64,000 nt of DNA from Prochlorococcus sp. AG-347-L20 (GCA_003281225.1 QCCP01000004.1:53099-117098), one strand, 5' to 3'. Shown: positions 39,722 to 48,861, numbered from the stretch's first letter. Notes: a model not told the origin generated them from the letters alone. A program made the numbers and translations.

Positions 39722-40026
39722 ATCCAGTTTTTTTGATTCAAAAAGAAAACTGAGTTTTCATTTTCTCTTATAAAATTTTCTCCGGTCTCTGTTAACGGTG
39801 CTTTATAAAGTTTAAAATTCTTAATTATATAATTAAGTGCTATTACTTTTTTTTCTGAATCTATTTCAATTGGATGAGTTGTTGAGCTACTAAAACCTCT
39901 GAAAATAATTATTTCTAATTGTTCTTTTTGATTTTCTTTTTGAATAAAACCCTCTAGTTTGAGTATCCTATCAGGTATCTCGGAACTGATTTTTTCAAGA
40001 CTATTTATTAAATCAATTTTTGCCAT
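39718..40026 (-). CDS. Conserved cyanobacterial protein, function unknown
   Basis: A 102-residue soluble protein from ATG 40026 ([28 protein letters not shown]...). It is mixed alpha/beta and includes [19 protein letters not shown], which looks like a conserved cyanobacteria-plastid unknown family (I think DUF7734, unsure). An ATG at 40053 adds nine residues and a larger overlap with the upstream gene, so I prefer the inner start. It overlaps the ileS stop tail to tail. Confidence 0.65.
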   Translation of the reverse strand: MAKIDLINSLEKISSEIPDRILKLEGFIQKENQKEQLEIIIFRGFSSSTTHPIEIDSEKKVIALNYIIKNFKLYKAPLTETGENFIRENENSVFFLNQKNWI

Positions 40027-40636
40027 TTTCTGAGAAGTAAGAGTTTCTTCCATTTTTAGGTAATTTGATTATTGACCATTGAATGAGGCCTAAAATATAG
40101 ATTAATAATAAAAATAATCCTAAGAATTTTGCTATCGGCTGAGTAAAGTTAGCTCCAAAGAAAAAATTAAATAAATTTTTTAAAATAAGATATAAATTTG
40201 AAGAAGGCTGAAGCCATATTGCACATGCATCCGAATTAATAAAAGAAAAGCAGTTAAAGTTTTGTAAACTCTGAATAAAGAAATTGATAGATATAAAAGT
40301 TATCGTCCATCTCCAAATTTTTGTCATAGTGGTGAGAGAGTAAGAAAAATCATATTCTCTTAACTCATCATTAATATCGTTCCAAAACCAAACTGAAACT
40401 GTCATTAATAATGTTGAAATATTTGTTATCACGAGAGCATAATTAAATTTACCTATTAAAAGAAGAAGGCTTATAAAAAATAAAAGGGATATTTTCCAAT
40501 AAATTGAAAGAAGTTTATTAACTGCTTTATTTCTTTTTTTAATTGACCAAAAGGATAGAGTAACGGGAATACCAATGAGGAAAATTATTGAAAGTTGAAA
40601 GGATAGCCAAATAGAAAGTTGATTAAAAACGTTCAA
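40013..40636 (-). CDS. DUF3177-like multi-pass membrane protein
   Basis: A 207-residue protein with five hydrophobic helices (about 10-28, 43-62, 67-85, 107-124, 170-190) and a Cys/Ser/Trp-containing loop (NCFSFINSDACAIWLQP). Size, topology and position beside trmB fit the cyanobacterial DUF3177 family as I remember it. Function unknown. It overlaps the downstream small gene by about 14 bases and is divergent from trmB. Confidence 0.65.
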   Translation of the reverse strand: MNVFNQLSIWLSFQLSIIFLIGIPVTLSFWSIKKRNKAVNKLLSIYWKISLLFFISLLLLIGKFNYALVITNISTLLMTVSVWFWNDINDELREYDFSYSLTTMTKIWRWTITFISINFFIQSLQNFNCFSFINSDACAIWLQPSSNLYLILKNLFNFFFGANFTQPIAKFLGLFLLLIYILGLIQWSIIKLPKNGRNSYFSENGKN

Positions 40637-40758
40637 AACTTTTTCTTTTTAAATACATAATAATTAAACATCAAACTGTTACTTTTGAACTTACTATTGT
40701 CATAGTTATGAATATTATGCATTCTTATATTATTGCCTAAAAATATATTAATAATCGT

Positions 40759-41388
40759 ATGAGACAGCATGTTAATCCGCTTAGTATTAATTTTAATCAG
40801 ATTGAGAGAATTCCTTCTTTGAGCGACATGTTTGGAAATTCTAAATTGAATCTTCATTTGGATATAGGTTCTGCTGCTGGTGAGTTTCTATTCGATTTGG
40901 CTTTAGTTAATACCAGTTGGAATTATTTGGGAATTGAAATTCGTGAGAAATTAGTCAAAAATGCTAAATTAAAAGTGATTGAAAAAGAAATCAAAAATCT
41001 ATATTTTTTATTTGGTAATGCTAATAATATTTTGAATGATGTTCAAAGTAAATTTATTATCAAAAATCTAAAAAGCATTTCTTTTAATTTTCCTGATCCA
41101 TGGTTTAAAAAGAGACATTTTAAAAGGCGTGTAATTCAGCCAGAATTTATTAATATTCTCTCAAATTCATTACAAAAAGGGACCCTAATTTTTATAAAAA
41201 CAGATGTAAAGGATCTATTCGATTACATGGATAGCACTATATCAAGTAACTTTTATTTTAAAAAAATAGATAAAAAAGATTTTAATTATTCCGAAAGTTT
41301 TAATCCAAGTAAAGTTAAAACTAATCGTGAAAAGTATGTGATTGTTAACCAACTTGAAATTTTTGAAAGGATTTATATAAAAAATTGA
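40759..41388 (+). CDS. trmB: tRNA (guanine-N7-)-methyltransferase
   Basis: Adds m7G46 in tRNA variable loops using SAM. The 209 residues carry RQHVNPLS, the SAM loop [25 protein letters not shown], and the substrate motif [21 protein letters not shown], then [13 protein letters not shown]. The start MRQHVNPL is the family N-terminus. Confidence 0.96.
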   Translation: MRQHVNPLSINFNQIERIPSLSDMFGNSKLNLHLDIGSAAGEFLFDLALVNTSWNYLGIEIREKLVKNAKLKVIEKEIKNLYFLFGNANNILNDVQSKFIIKNLKSISFNFPDPWFKKRHFKRRVIQPEFINILSNSLQKGTLIFIKTDVKDLFDYMDSTISSNFYFKKIDKKDFNYSESFNPSKVKTNREKYVIVNQLEIFERIYIKN

Positions 41389-41395
41389 TTAATTG

Positions 41396-42748
41396 TTAGT
41401 TAATTATTTTATTGATTTCTAAAAATAGTTTGTTTGTTATTTCGCTAGATAAGGAATTAACTTCCTCATGATTTTTGGCTTCAACTAGAACTCTAATTAA
41501 AGGTTCTGTCCCACTAGGCCTTATATAAACTCTACCATTAACCGAGTACAATGCTTGAAAATTTTCTATAGTTTGATCGATTAAGATTTTGGTTTTTGGA
41601 TTTAATTTTTTAATATTAAAATCTAATTTGATATTGGTTAGTTTTTGAGGAAGAGGTTCGAAACTACTTTTAAGCCAGTCATTTAAATTAATATTTTTCA
41701 CTTTACAATATTTAGAAATTTGAAGTGCAGTCAATATCCCATCTCCGGAAAAGTTATTAATTTTTGAAAGTATATGTCCTGACTGCTCCCCTCCTAAATC
41801 AGCTCTTTTTTCCTTAATTGCGTCATGTACATATTTATCTCCTACGTTAGTTCTATGTAAAATCCCTCCAATTTTATTCCATGCACTTTCAAAACCTAAG
41901 TTTGCCATTTGCGTTGATATTAATAAATTATTTGTCAGCATTTTTTGTTCCATTAGCTCTCTGCCCCAAAGAAAAAGAATGTGATCTCCATCTAACACAT
42001 TACCTTTGGAATCCATTCCAATTACTCTATCGGCATCTCCATCAAAGCTAAAACCCATATCTGCAGGATTCTCTCTTAATGCTTTTTTTAATGGTTCGAG
42101 GTTAGTAGAACCACAATTCATATTAATTTTCAAACCATTATTAGAGTTATTGATAACTCTTACTTCAGCACCAAGAGCCTGAAAAATTTTTTTTGCGCAT
42201 GTTGTCGCTGATCCATAGCATGTGTCTAAAATTATTTTCAACCCACTTAGATTTTCTCCACCCATTGTTTGGATAAGGCTTTTAATATAAACATCCATAA
42301 GATCTTTATTTGTTTTTAGAGGGATCACTTTTTTAGGAACTGATATATTTTGATTCGACTCTTCAATTAATTTTTGAATTTTATTTTCTAGACACTTTGT
42401 AATTTTTTGCCCATTATGATCAAAAATTTTTATGCCATTATATTCTGGCGGATTATGACTTGCAGATATCATGATCCCACTACTAAGATTCAGTTGTTTT
42501 ATTAAAAAAGGTATTGCTGGGGTAGGACAGATTCCAAGATTTATAAATTTTTTGCCGCTTTCACTTAAGCCTTGTGTTATTGCCTGAAGAAGAATATCAC
42601 CACTAATTCTTGTATCTCTTCCAATTAATATTGGATTTTTGTTCTCTAAAGTCAATCCCAGAGAATATCCTACTTTGTAGGCTAGTGAATAGGTTATTTC
42701 TTGATTAAATTTTCCTCTTATTCCATCAGTTCCAAAGATTGCTTGCAT
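41396..42748 (-). CDS. glmM: Phosphoglucosamine mutase
   Basis: Converts glucosamine-6-phosphate to glucosamine-1-phosphate for peptidoglycan and LPS. Its 450 residues start FGTDGIRG and contain the phosphoserine loop [20 protein letters not shown], the metal loop [16 protein letters not shown] and the C-terminal phosphate loop [15 protein letters not shown]. The SASHNP form together with GEQSGH separates it from phosphomannomutases. Convergent with trmB, 7 bases apart. Confidence 0.96.
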   Translation of the reverse strand: MQAIFGTDGIRGKFNQEITYSLAYKVGYSLGLTLENKNPILIGRDTRISGDILLQAITQGLSESGKKFINLGICPTPAIPFLIKQLNLSSGIMISASHNPPEYNGIKIFDHNGQKITKCLENKIQKLIEESNQNISVPKKVIPLKTNKDLMDVYIKSLIQTMGGENLSGLKIILDTCYGSATTCAKKIFQALGAEVRVINNSNNGLKINMNCGSTNLEPLKKALRENPADMGFSFDGDADRVIGMDSKGNVLDGDHILFLWGRELMEQKMLTNNLLISTQMANLGFESAWNKIGGILHRTNVGDKYVHDAIKEKRADLGGEQSGHILSKINNFSGDGILTALQISKYCKVKNINLNDWLKSSFEPLPQKLTNIKLDFNIKKLNPKTKILIDQTIENFQALYSVNGRVYIRPSGTEPLIRVLVEAKNHEEVNSLSSEITNKLFLEINKIIN

Positions 42749-42884
42749 AATTAGATTTCAGGAATCAAAGAAATTTTGATAATTATTTAGTTATATTTTA
42801 TCAGTTGATTAAAAGCTTATAGATTTCAATTCTCTTTATTTGTATAACTTATTTAAGATGTTTTAAGTTAGTAATTCCTTAATA

Positions 42885-43430
42885 GTGCAATCTGAGAGTC
42901 GAGAGCAAATTTTAAATACAAAATTAAAAACAATACTTATTTTAATTATATCTATTGTTATCATCTCAATCTGTTTGTTTAGAAATTTCTTGTTTAAATC
43001 AACTTATCTTCTAAAGAGTTTTGGAGAATTATCTGTTGACCCTGAAATAGCTTTTACGAATAATAAGCCTACATTTCTGGAGTTTTATGCTGAGTGGTGT
43101 GAAGTTTGTAAAGAAATGGCTCCACAAGTTTCTGCTTTTAAAGATGAATACGAAAAAGATATTAATTTTGTTTTTTTAAATGTTGATAATCAAAAATGGG
43201 ATAATTACATCCAGAAGTATGCTGTCAACGGGATTCCTCAAGTAAATCTTTTTGATAAAAAGGGGAATCTAATATCTACTTTTATTGGTAAACAAGATGA
43301 AATAAAAATAAGAAAATCTATTAGTAATATAGAAAAAGAAGAAAAAACTTATGAGGAAATTATTAATGCTGAATTTTCAAAAATTCAAGAAAATAAAAAT
43401 AATGAGGTCAATCCTCGTAGTCATGGATAA
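42885..43430 (+). CDS. txlA: Membrane-anchored thioredoxin-like protein TxlA
   Basis: Thiol-disulfide protein tethered to the membrane, implicated in photosynthetic complex assembly. Residues about 14-37 form a membrane helix; the thioredoxin fold follows with TFLEFYAEWCEVCKEMAP (active-site WCEVC) and GIPQVNLFDKKG, with the cis-proline. Its 181 residues match TxlA. The start is GTG at 42885; an acidic C-terminal tail ends two bases before the convergent thyX stop. Confidence 0.88.
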   Translation: MQSESREQILNTKLKTILILIISIVIISICLFRNFLFKSTYLLKSFGELSVDPEIAFTNNKPTFLEFYAEWCEVCKEMAPQVSAFKDEYEKDINFVFLNVDNQKWDNYIQKYAVNGIPQVNLFDKKGNLISTFIGKQDEIKIRKSISNIEKEEKTYEEIINAEFSKIQENKNNEVNPRSHG

Positions 43431-43433
43431 TTT

Positions 43434-44066
43434 TTACCATTCTAAAGATTTTGATACAATAGGAAAACTTTTTTTAAAAATAGACTTGCAATTTTGGGCA
43501 ATAGACTTGTGTTCTTTTTGAGTGCCGTGAGCTGATCTTAAATGAATATAATGGATCCACGATCTGCATGATCCAGACATATAGATTCTTGTTGGAGTTG
43601 CTAATGGTAAAACAAATCTCGCACATTCTTTAGCTACGCCTTCAGCAAGTAAATCTTCGTATAATTCTGAAGCAGCCTTAAAATGTAAACCAATTTTTTC
43701 ATTGAATCTTTTTTTTAACTCATCAGGGAGGTCAGGAATCGAATTTTGCCTGTTTTTAAAATCTTGACGCCTTAACTCTGGTAATGGAATATTACCCAAT
43801 TGAGAACTATCTGCATATCTCTGTGAAAATTCCTGGAAAGTAAATGATCTATGTCTTAGAATTTGAGCAGCGATTCCTCTGTTAGTTTCTATTTGCAAGG
43901 TCATAAATGACTGTTCAAAAACACTCCAATGTTCATTTTTAATGCAATAACTCAATAATTTCGAATAGTCTTCATTTTCCTGATTTTTTGGATTACTAAC
44001 TCTTGCAATGTAAGCCATTGTTTTTTCTGCATTAGGAGTTAGCGAAATTAGTTCAACATTACTCAT
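43434..44066 (-). CDS. thyX: Flavin-dependent thymidylate synthase
   Basis: Makes dTMP from dUMP using FAD and methylene-folate. The ThyX signature RHRSFTFQEFSQRYAD (RHR-x7-S) is present, with QRSEMS-less start MSNVELISLTPNAEKTMAYIARVSNP. From ATG 44066 it has 210 residues; the ATG 15 bases upstream would overlap dcd by 14 bases. One base separates it from the dcd stop, so the two dTMP-pathway genes are co-transcribed. No thyA is seen. Confidence 0.95.
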   Translation of the reverse strand: MSNVELISLTPNAEKTMAYIARVSNPKNQENEDYSKLLSYCIKNEHWSVFEQSFMTLQIETNRGIAAQILRHRSFTFQEFSQRYADSSQLGNIPLPELRRQDFKNRQNSIPDLPDELKKRFNEKIGLHFKAASELYEDLLAEGVAKECARFVLPLATPTRIYMSGSCRSWIHYIHLRSAHGTQKEHKSIAQNCKSIFKKSFPIVSKSLEW

Positions 44067-44067
44067 T

Positions 44068-44661
44068 TCAGATCTTTGCAAGTGTTACTTTTTCTGGTTG
44101 GTTTTGATATTTACCTCTTCTATCTTCATAGGTTGTAGAGCACGGATCACCTTCAAAAAAGAGTAGTTGGCAAATACCCTCTTCAGCATATATTCTGCAA
44201 TCTGCACCTGAACTATTACTAAACTCTAAAGTTAGATGACCTTCCCACCCTGCTTCTGCTGGTGTTGTATTAACAATAATTCCAAGTCGCGCGTAAGTAC
44301 TTTTACCAATGCAAATTACAGTTATATTTTCTGGCACTTTCATCTTTTCTAAAGCAACTCCTAAACCATAGGAGTGAGCAGGAAGAATAAAAAAGTCTCC
44401 ATCATCATCATGGTGAAGAATAGTTTTCTCTAAATTATTAGGATTAAACTTTTTGGGGTTCATCACAGTCCCTGGGATATGTCTGAAAATGAGGAATTCT
44501 TTTGATGAAAGTCTTAAATCATAGCCATAAGATGAACATCCGAAACTCAAAACTGGCTTTTGTTTATTGTCAGGCTCAAGATGTCTTACCAAATTTGATT
44601 GAAAGGGTTTTATCATACCTTCAGAAGCTTTTTGATTTATCCAGAGATCATTTTTTAGCAT
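44068..44661 (-). CDS. dcd: dCTP deaminase
   Basis: Deaminates dCTP to dUTP, supplying dUMP for ThyX. The 197 residues contain LSFGCSSYGYDLRLS, ILPAHSYGLGVALEKMKVPENI, the active-site GKSTYARLGIIVNTTPAEAGWEGHLTLEFSN and the end KYQNQPEKVTLAKI. Trimeric dUTPase fold. It sits 4 bases after the cobO-like gene and directly before thyX. Confidence 0.97.
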   Translation of the reverse strand: MLKNDLWINQKASEGMIKPFQSNLVRHLEPDNKQKPVLSFGCSSYGYDLRLSSKEFLIFRHIPGTVMNPKKFNPNNLEKTILHHDDDGDFFILPAHSYGLGVALEKMKVPENITVICIGKSTYARLGIIVNTTPAEAGWEGHLTLEFSNSSGADCRIYAEEGICQLLFFEGDPCSTTYEDRRGKYQNQPEKVTLAKI

Positions 44662-44665
44662 TGTT

Positions 44666-45247
44666 TTATGAGCGAAGTTCGGTAATTTGGTTAGCCATTA
44701 ATAATAAATCTTTAGGTATATCTGTACCAGTAAGGATTACATCTCCTGATATAAATCGGTTTTCAAGTGTTGAAATCAAATCATCTTTATTGATAATCTT
44801 CATTTCAATAGCTAAAAAAATTTCATCAAGTATGATTTGATCATTTTCTCCAGACTGTAGTTCTCTCTTACAAAAATTCCATAATTCAATAGTAGATTCA
44901 TGAATAGATTTTTTTAAATTTTTATTATTTTCAGTTGCTTTAGAATTATATTGATCAAAGGAATGTGATGATCTTACCCAGGTTAAATTGCCGCATAGCT
45001 TTACTGCATGATCTACTCCTTGCTTGACCCCTCCTTTCATAAATTGTATTAACAGTACTTTCCTGCCAAGAGCAGCATTTCTTAGAGAGTCTCTAATGAT
45101 GGATGTGTAGCTACCTCTATATGCAGATTGATAGATTTGAATTTGTCCGTTTTGTGAAAAATTTTTTACGTTAATTTTTTTGGCAGTATTTGTTTTTACA
45201 ACATCAAGATTACCTCTAGAATAAATATGAGATGAACTAATTACCAT
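44666..45247 (-). CDS. Corrinoid adenosyltransferase (CobO/BtuR) homologue with degenerate P-loop
   Basis: CobO/BtuR adenosylates cob(I)alamin. The 193 residues keep family features: DSLRNAALGRKVLLIQFMKGG (about 53-73), SSHSFDQY, and IILDEIFLAIEMKIINKDDLI (Walker-B-like D141-E142), ending TGTDIPKDLLLMANQITEL. The N-terminal P-loop, normally GxGKGK(T/S), reads YQSAYRGSYTSI here (39-50) with no Gly-Lys-Ser/Thr. It may have lost ATP binding or adopted another role. It heads the run to dcd and thyX and is divergent from ntcA. Confidence 0.75.
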   Translation of the reverse strand: MVISSSHIYSRGNLDVVKTNTAKKINVKNFSQNGQIQIYQSAYRGSYTSIIRDSLRNAALGRKVLLIQFMKGGVKQGVDHAVKLCGNLTWVRSSHSFDQYNSKATENNKNLKKSIHESTIELWNFCKRELQSGENDQIILDEIFLAIEMKIINKDDLISTLENRFISGDVILTGTDIPKDLLLMANQITELRS

Positions 45248-45261
45248 TATTTAAATTCTTT

Positions 45262-45302
45262 CTATATGCAGTATAATGAGAATATAATGACACTGCATAT
45301 AG
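45262..45302. repeat. 11-base perfect inverted repeat flanking two TATAATGA boxes
   Basis: CTATATGCAGT (45262-45272) and ACTGCATATAG (45292-45302) are exact inverted copies, 19 bases apart. The spacer region contains a direct repeat, TATAATGA at 45272-45279 and 45283-45290, resembling -10 boxes. It starts 15 bases from the cobO-like start and about 145 bases before ntcA, inside their divergent promoter. Likely a control site; the regulator cannot be named. Confidence 0.7.
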
Positions 45303-45384
45303 TGTAATTTTACTTAAAAAAGGATTAAGCAATTTGAAACTGACAGAAAAAAGCTTGTTGATAAACTGAAAAGAATTGAAAATT

Positions 45385-45426
45385 GTTACTGTTGATACAA
45401 GATATTTTAAGGTGTCTCCTTAAATT
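45385..45426 (+). promoter_or_regulatory. NtcA site and -10 box of ntcA
   Basis: GTT-ACTGTTGA-TAC (45385-45398) matches the NtcA consensus GTA-N8-TAC with one change. TAAATT (45421-45426) fits the TAN3T -10 box, 22 bases downstream, the spacing of NtcA-activated promoters where the site centres near -41.5. The predicted start near 45433 leaves about 14 bases before the ATG. Suggests autoactivation. Confidence 0.72.
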
Positions 45427-45446
45427 TTCTAATAGTCAAGATATTT

Positions 45447-46181
45447 ATGATACCTGCTTCACGAGGATTCAACCGCTTTAGTTCGCAACACTCCGGACAA
45501 AGTAAAATTAACTCCGTTGGAGAACGCTTTCCAATAAATAGAACTTTAATGGAAGTTATTAAAGGTCTAGATGGTGCAAGCACAGAAATGGTTGAGAGGT
45601 CTAAAACAATATTTTTCCCCGGAGACCCTGCTGAAAGGGTTTATCTTATAAGAAGAGGAGCAGTTCGACTTTCAAGAGTTTATGAGTCAGGTGAAGAAAT
45701 AACTGTTGCTCTTTTAAGAGAGAATAGTCTCTTTGGTGTTTTATCTCTTCTAACAGGGCATAGATCCGATCGTTTTTACCATGCCATAGCATTCACAAGA
45801 GTTGAAATGATAACAGCCCCTGCCAATTCTGTTTTAAGAGCTATAGAGGAAGACGCATCAGTAGGACTATTACTCTTACAGGGGCTTTCAAGTAGGATCC
45901 TGCAAACTGAAACAATGATAGAAACTCTTACACATAGAGATATGTCTTCTCGTTTGGTAAGTTTTTTAATGGTCCTTTGTAGAGACTTTGGAGTTGCAGG
46001 TGAAAAAGGTATTACGATAGATTTAAGGCTTTCACATCAGGCAATTGCTGAAGCTATTGGTTCTACAAGAGTAACCATTACAAGATTATTGGGAGATTTA
46101 AAGGATTCAGGGCTTCTTAATATTGAAAGAAAAAAAATCACAGTGTTCGATCCAATTGCTCTTGCAAAAAGATTTAATTGA
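45447..46181 (+). CDS. ntcA: Global nitrogen regulator NtcA
   Basis: CRP-family activator sensing 2-oxoglutarate and controlling nitrogen assimilation. The 244 residues comprise a short N-terminal extension, the cyclic-nucleotide-like sensor domain ([48 protein letters not shown]), a dimer helix, and the helix-turn-helix [30 protein letters not shown]. Freshwater NtcA is about 223 residues, so the N-terminus is about 20 longer; a later in-frame Met at 35 is possible but would cut into the fold. Confidence 0.97.
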   Translation: MIPASRGFNRFSSQHSGQSKINSVGERFPINRTLMEVIKGLDGASTEMVERSKTIFFPGDPAERVYLIRRGAVRLSRVYESGEEITVALLRENSLFGVLSLLTGHRSDRFYHAIAFTRVEMITAPANSVLRAIEEDASVGLLLLQGLSSRILQTETMIETLTHRDMSSRLVSFLMVLCRDFGVAGEKGITIDLRLSHQAIAEAIGSTRVTITRLLGDLKDSGLLNIERKKITVFDPIALAKRFN

Positions 46182-46220
46182 TTCATCATAAATTATGATG
46201 TACTGAGTATATGCAAAAGT

Positions 46221-47186
46221 GTGGCTTGGATTTTAATTGTTTTTTTAATATTACTAGGGGGATTAATTGCACCATTTGGGGATATTCTTGGAACAAAGAT
46301 TGGTAAAGCTAGATTTAGTATCTTAAAATTAAGACCGAAAAAAACAGCAACTATAATAACTATTATTACTGGTGGGTTTATTAGTTCAATATCAATTGGG
46401 TTATTGATTTTAGTAAGCGAAGAATTCAGACAAAGGCTTTTTATTGATATTCCTTTTTTGCAAAAAACTTTAGATGAAAGTAAAAAGGCATTAATCCCTT
46501 TACAGGAAGAGCAAGAGGAACTTGAAGGTAAAATTATTCAAAAAGAAAAGGAGTTAAATCAATTAAAAAATAATATTAAAGAATTTAGGAGAGGAAATAT
46601 TGTTATTAAAAGAGGACAAACTTTATTTATAGCTGAAATTAACTCTAACTCAAATTTAAAACAGGACTTTCCAAAAATCTACAATGAAGCTGATAAATTT
46701 GTTAGGAAAATTGTTATTCCAATCAATAAAGAAACAAAAAATATTCTTTTGTGGAGACCTAGTGATATTACAAAAATTCAGACAGTAGCTGCCAAGGGTG
46801 GTAGCTGGATTTTACTAATCAAATCAGCAACAAATGTCTTAAGAGGTGATAACTATGTTTTTGTATCTCCTGATTTATTAGAGAATAAATTAATAGTCAA
46901 AAAAGGGGATGTTATTACAAGTTCAATTCTGGGAGAAAATGATTTAAATCTTAAATCAATAGATTTACAAATTAAATCATTGCTTAGAGAAACAAGGGAT
47001 GAAATCAAGTCAAAAGGATCACAAGTTAGTGAAATAAAAACAAATGGAAATTTTATAAAAAAAATTAGAGACTTTCTTCAAGAAAATCAAAATATCAAAT
47101 TTAAGTTAGAAGTGGTATCTTTGAGAGATAGTAAAACTGTAGAACCCATAGTAGTTGAAATCAATATTTTAAAGATTGCGTCTTAA
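46221..47186 (+). CDS. DUF3084-family membrane protein
   Basis: A 321-residue protein with two N-terminal membrane helices (1-22 and 42-64), a coiled coil (about 86-120; EEQEELEGKIIQKEKELNQLK) and a soluble C-terminal region. GGLIAPFGDILGTKIGKARFSILKLRPKKTATIITIITG is the DUF3084 N-terminal pattern of cyanobacteria. Function unknown. The GTG start follows ntcA by 39 bases, and the TAA abuts the ATG of the next gene, so at least these two genes form an operon. Confidence 0.82.
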   Translation: MAWILIVFLILLGGLIAPFGDILGTKIGKARFSILKLRPKKTATIITIITGGFISSISIGLLILVSEEFRQRLFIDIPFLQKTLDESKKALIPLQEEQEELEGKIIQKEKELNQLKNNIKEFRRGNIVIKRGQTLFIAEINSNSNLKQDFPKIYNEADKFVRKIVIPINKETKNILLWRPSDITKIQTVAAKGGSWILLIKSATNVLRGDNYVFVSPDLLENKLIVKKGDVITSSILGENDLNLKSIDLQIKSLLRETRDEIKSKGSQVSEIKTNGNFIKKIRDFLQENQNIKFKLEVVSLRDSKTVEPIVVEINILKIAS

Positions 47187-47624
47187 ATGCCTAGAGTTAT
47201 AACTATTGATCCTGGGAAAAGTAAATGTGGCTTAGTACTAGCTGAAATAAGTGAAAAAAAAGTTTATAAAGCGATTATTCTTAAAAGTGAATTACTAGAG
47301 AATTATGTCAGAAATTTAATTGCCGCTGAGGACATATCACAAATTATTATTGGCAATGGTACTACCAGTAAAGAAATCAGAGAAAAACTATATTTTTTTA
47401 AAAAAGAAATAATAACTTTTGAGGAAACAAATACCACCTACAGAGCTAAAGCAAGATATTTCGAACTTTTTCCAATTAGTGGTCTGAAGTTTTTAATTCC
47501 TAGAGAGGTTTTTATTCTTAATAAAAACCTTGATGCGATATCAGCATTGATAATTTTAGAAGATTATTGCAAAATGAAGTTTACTTTGAATCAAAATATA
47601 GATTTTAAAACTTGGCTGAAATAG
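47187..47624 (+). CDS. RNase H-fold protein, YqgF/RuvX-like
   Basis: A 145-residue protein starting MPRVITIDPGKSKCGLVLAE, the first strand and catalytic Asp of the YqgF/RuvC-type RNase H fold, followed by IIIGNGTTSKEI and FEETNTTYRAKARYFE (a conserved Glu). Possible roles are rRNA processing or Holliday-junction resolution. It is not the canonical YqgF and could be a cyanobacterial paralogue. It directly follows the DUF3084 gene without spacer. Confidence 0.72.
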   Translation: MPRVITIDPGKSKCGLVLAEISEKKVYKAIILKSELLENYVRNLIAAEDISQIIIGNGTTSKEIREKLYFFKKEIITFEETNTTYRAKARYFELFPISGLKFLIPREVFILNKNLDAISALIILEDYCKMKFTLNQNIDFKTWLK

Positions 47625-47862
47625 TAAACTTATATTCATTTCCTGTTTCTAGTTCATAATCTTTTTTCAGTAAAAATTTCAATAAGGCATTTTCAATTAA
47701 TGCTCTTCCTAAAGGTGGATTTATCTTTAATAGACCTTTATTAAAAAAATATGTAAAATTCCATTTAAATTGACTAGCTTCCACAACCCCCTGTATTTGC
47801 TTTTTTGAGAAGCAATATTCCCTAACACTTACATTTGCAATAGTTTCAGGTTTTGAACGCAT
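47605..47862 (-). CDS. DUF3146-like small protein
   Basis: An 85-residue protein, MRSKPETIANVSVREYCFSKKQIQGVVEASQFKWNFTYFF..., of mixed alpha/beta character without signal or membrane helix. It fits the cyanobacterial DUF3146 family as I remember it. Function unknown. It overlaps the convergent YqgF-like gene by 20 bases and starts 3 bases after pth on the same strand. Confidence 0.7.
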   Translation of the reverse strand: MRSKPETIANVSVREYCFSKKQIQGVVEASQFKWNFTYFFNKGLLKINPPLGRALIENALLKFLLKKDYELETGNEYKFTISAKF

Positions 47863-47865
47863 TTC

Positions 47866-48468
47866 TCAAGGTTGGTCTTTGTCAAAAGAATTTAATTCAT
47901 TAATTATATATTCTTCTTTTTTAGTATTTAGTTGTTCGAGAGATTCTATTACTCTCTTATACACTTTATCCAATATTGACTTTTCTTCTAGAGAAATATT
48001 TCCTAATACATGTGAAATGGTATTAAAATTATTCTTTCCCTTTATAAGAGGGGGTGACCCAATACCAATTCTTATTCTCTTAAAGTTTTGTGTCTGTAAT
48101 TGTTCAATGATGCTTTTCAGCCCGTTATGTCCGCCTGAGCTACCTTTTCTTCTAAATCTTATTTTTCCAAGGGGAAGATCTTTATCATCGACTATTATGA
48201 AAATCTGATCTAAATTTATTTTGTACCAATCAACTATTGCTCGGACAGCATCACCACTGTTGTTCATAAACGTATTTGGTAAAAATAACCTGAAATTAGA
48301 ATCATTTATTTGAAATTCTGAGCAGGAACTTTTAAGCTTATCTTTTAACAAAAAATTTGAGTTATATTTTTTCGAAAAATTTTCAAGCAGTAAAAAACCA
48401 ATATTATGTCTATTTTTTTGGTATTTTTTACCAGGATTTCCTAATCCAATTAAAAATATTTCTTTCAT
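47866..48468 (-). CDS. pth: Peptidyl-tRNA hydrolase
   Basis: Recycles peptidyl-tRNA released from stalled ribosomes. The 200 residues contain IGLGNPGKKYQKNRHNIGF (catalytic His), LPNTFMNNSGDAV, IIVDDKDLPLGKIRFRRKGSSGGHNGLKSI and FKRIRIGIGSP. Length and ends are typical. It lies downstream of psbH, beyond the psbH terminator. Confidence 0.97.
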   Translation of the reverse strand: MKEIFLIGLGNPGKKYQKNRHNIGFLLLENFSKKYNSNFLLKDKLKSSCSEFQINDSNFRLFLPNTFMNNSGDAVRAIVDWYKINLDQIFIIVDDKDLPLGKIRFRRKGSSGGHNGLKSIIEQLQTQNFKRIRIGIGSPPLIKGKNNFNTISHVLGNISLEEKSILDKVYKRVIESLEQLNTKKEEYIINELNSFDKDQP

Positions 48469-48550
48469 TTTTTATTTCTAAATCTCTTTTTGTTTGAGAA
48501 TTATGAATATATATAAACTATAACTAATTAATAAAAACAAAAATTAAAAA

Positions 48551-48591
48551 AAAAGTTATTTGGCAATTTTCACATTAACCAAATAACTTTT
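48551..48591 (-). terminator. psbH intrinsic terminator
   Basis: AAAAGTTATTTGG (48551-48563) and CCAAATAACTTTT (48579-48591) form a 13-bp perfect stem with a 15-base loop. On the minus strand it is followed by a T-rich tract; it starts 18 bases after the psbH stop. Confidence 0.85.
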
Positions 48592-48608
48592 TGAGAAATT
48601 TCAGAAAT

Positions 48609-48809
48609 TTAGTTTCCGTTCCAATCTACTGAGAAACCTTGTAGTAGTAGGGATTGGTTATAGATTTGTAGAAGAATAACTAAGAAAACCAAAAGTAGTA
48701 GACCAATTACTGTCATAACAGGAACTGCTCCCCAACCAGGTACAACTTTACCTTGCCCTGAATTGCCAATTGCTTTTAAAAGACTTCCTAATGCTGTTTT
48801 TTGACCCAT
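48609..48809 (-). CDS. psbH: Photosystem II protein PsbH
   Basis: Single-helix PSII subunit needed for QA-QB electron flow and bicarbonate binding. The 66 residues [36 protein letters not shown]..., with one membrane helix (about 29-50) and the lumenal end [14 protein letters not shown], are characteristic. It is divergent from psbN, the usual cyanobacterial arrangement. Confidence 0.97.
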
Positions 48810-48843
48810 GTTAAATTCACAAAATCGAATATTATTTCGCTAT

Positions 48844-48861
48844 TGTATAAGAACTTATACA
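48844..48861. repeat. 18-base palindrome between psbH and psbN
   Basis: TGTATAAG, AA, CTTATACA: perfect 8-base arms. It centres between the two divergent photosystem II genes (81-base spacer) and provides a TATAAG -10-like box on both strands, so it may be a shared symmetric promoter or an operator. Confidence 0.6.

Noticed and set aside
40633..40857. 74-codon minus-strand frame overlapping the trmB start
   Set aside because: It covers the divergent promoter and the conserved N-terminus of trmB; the product is low-complexity Asn/Lys/Ile-rich.
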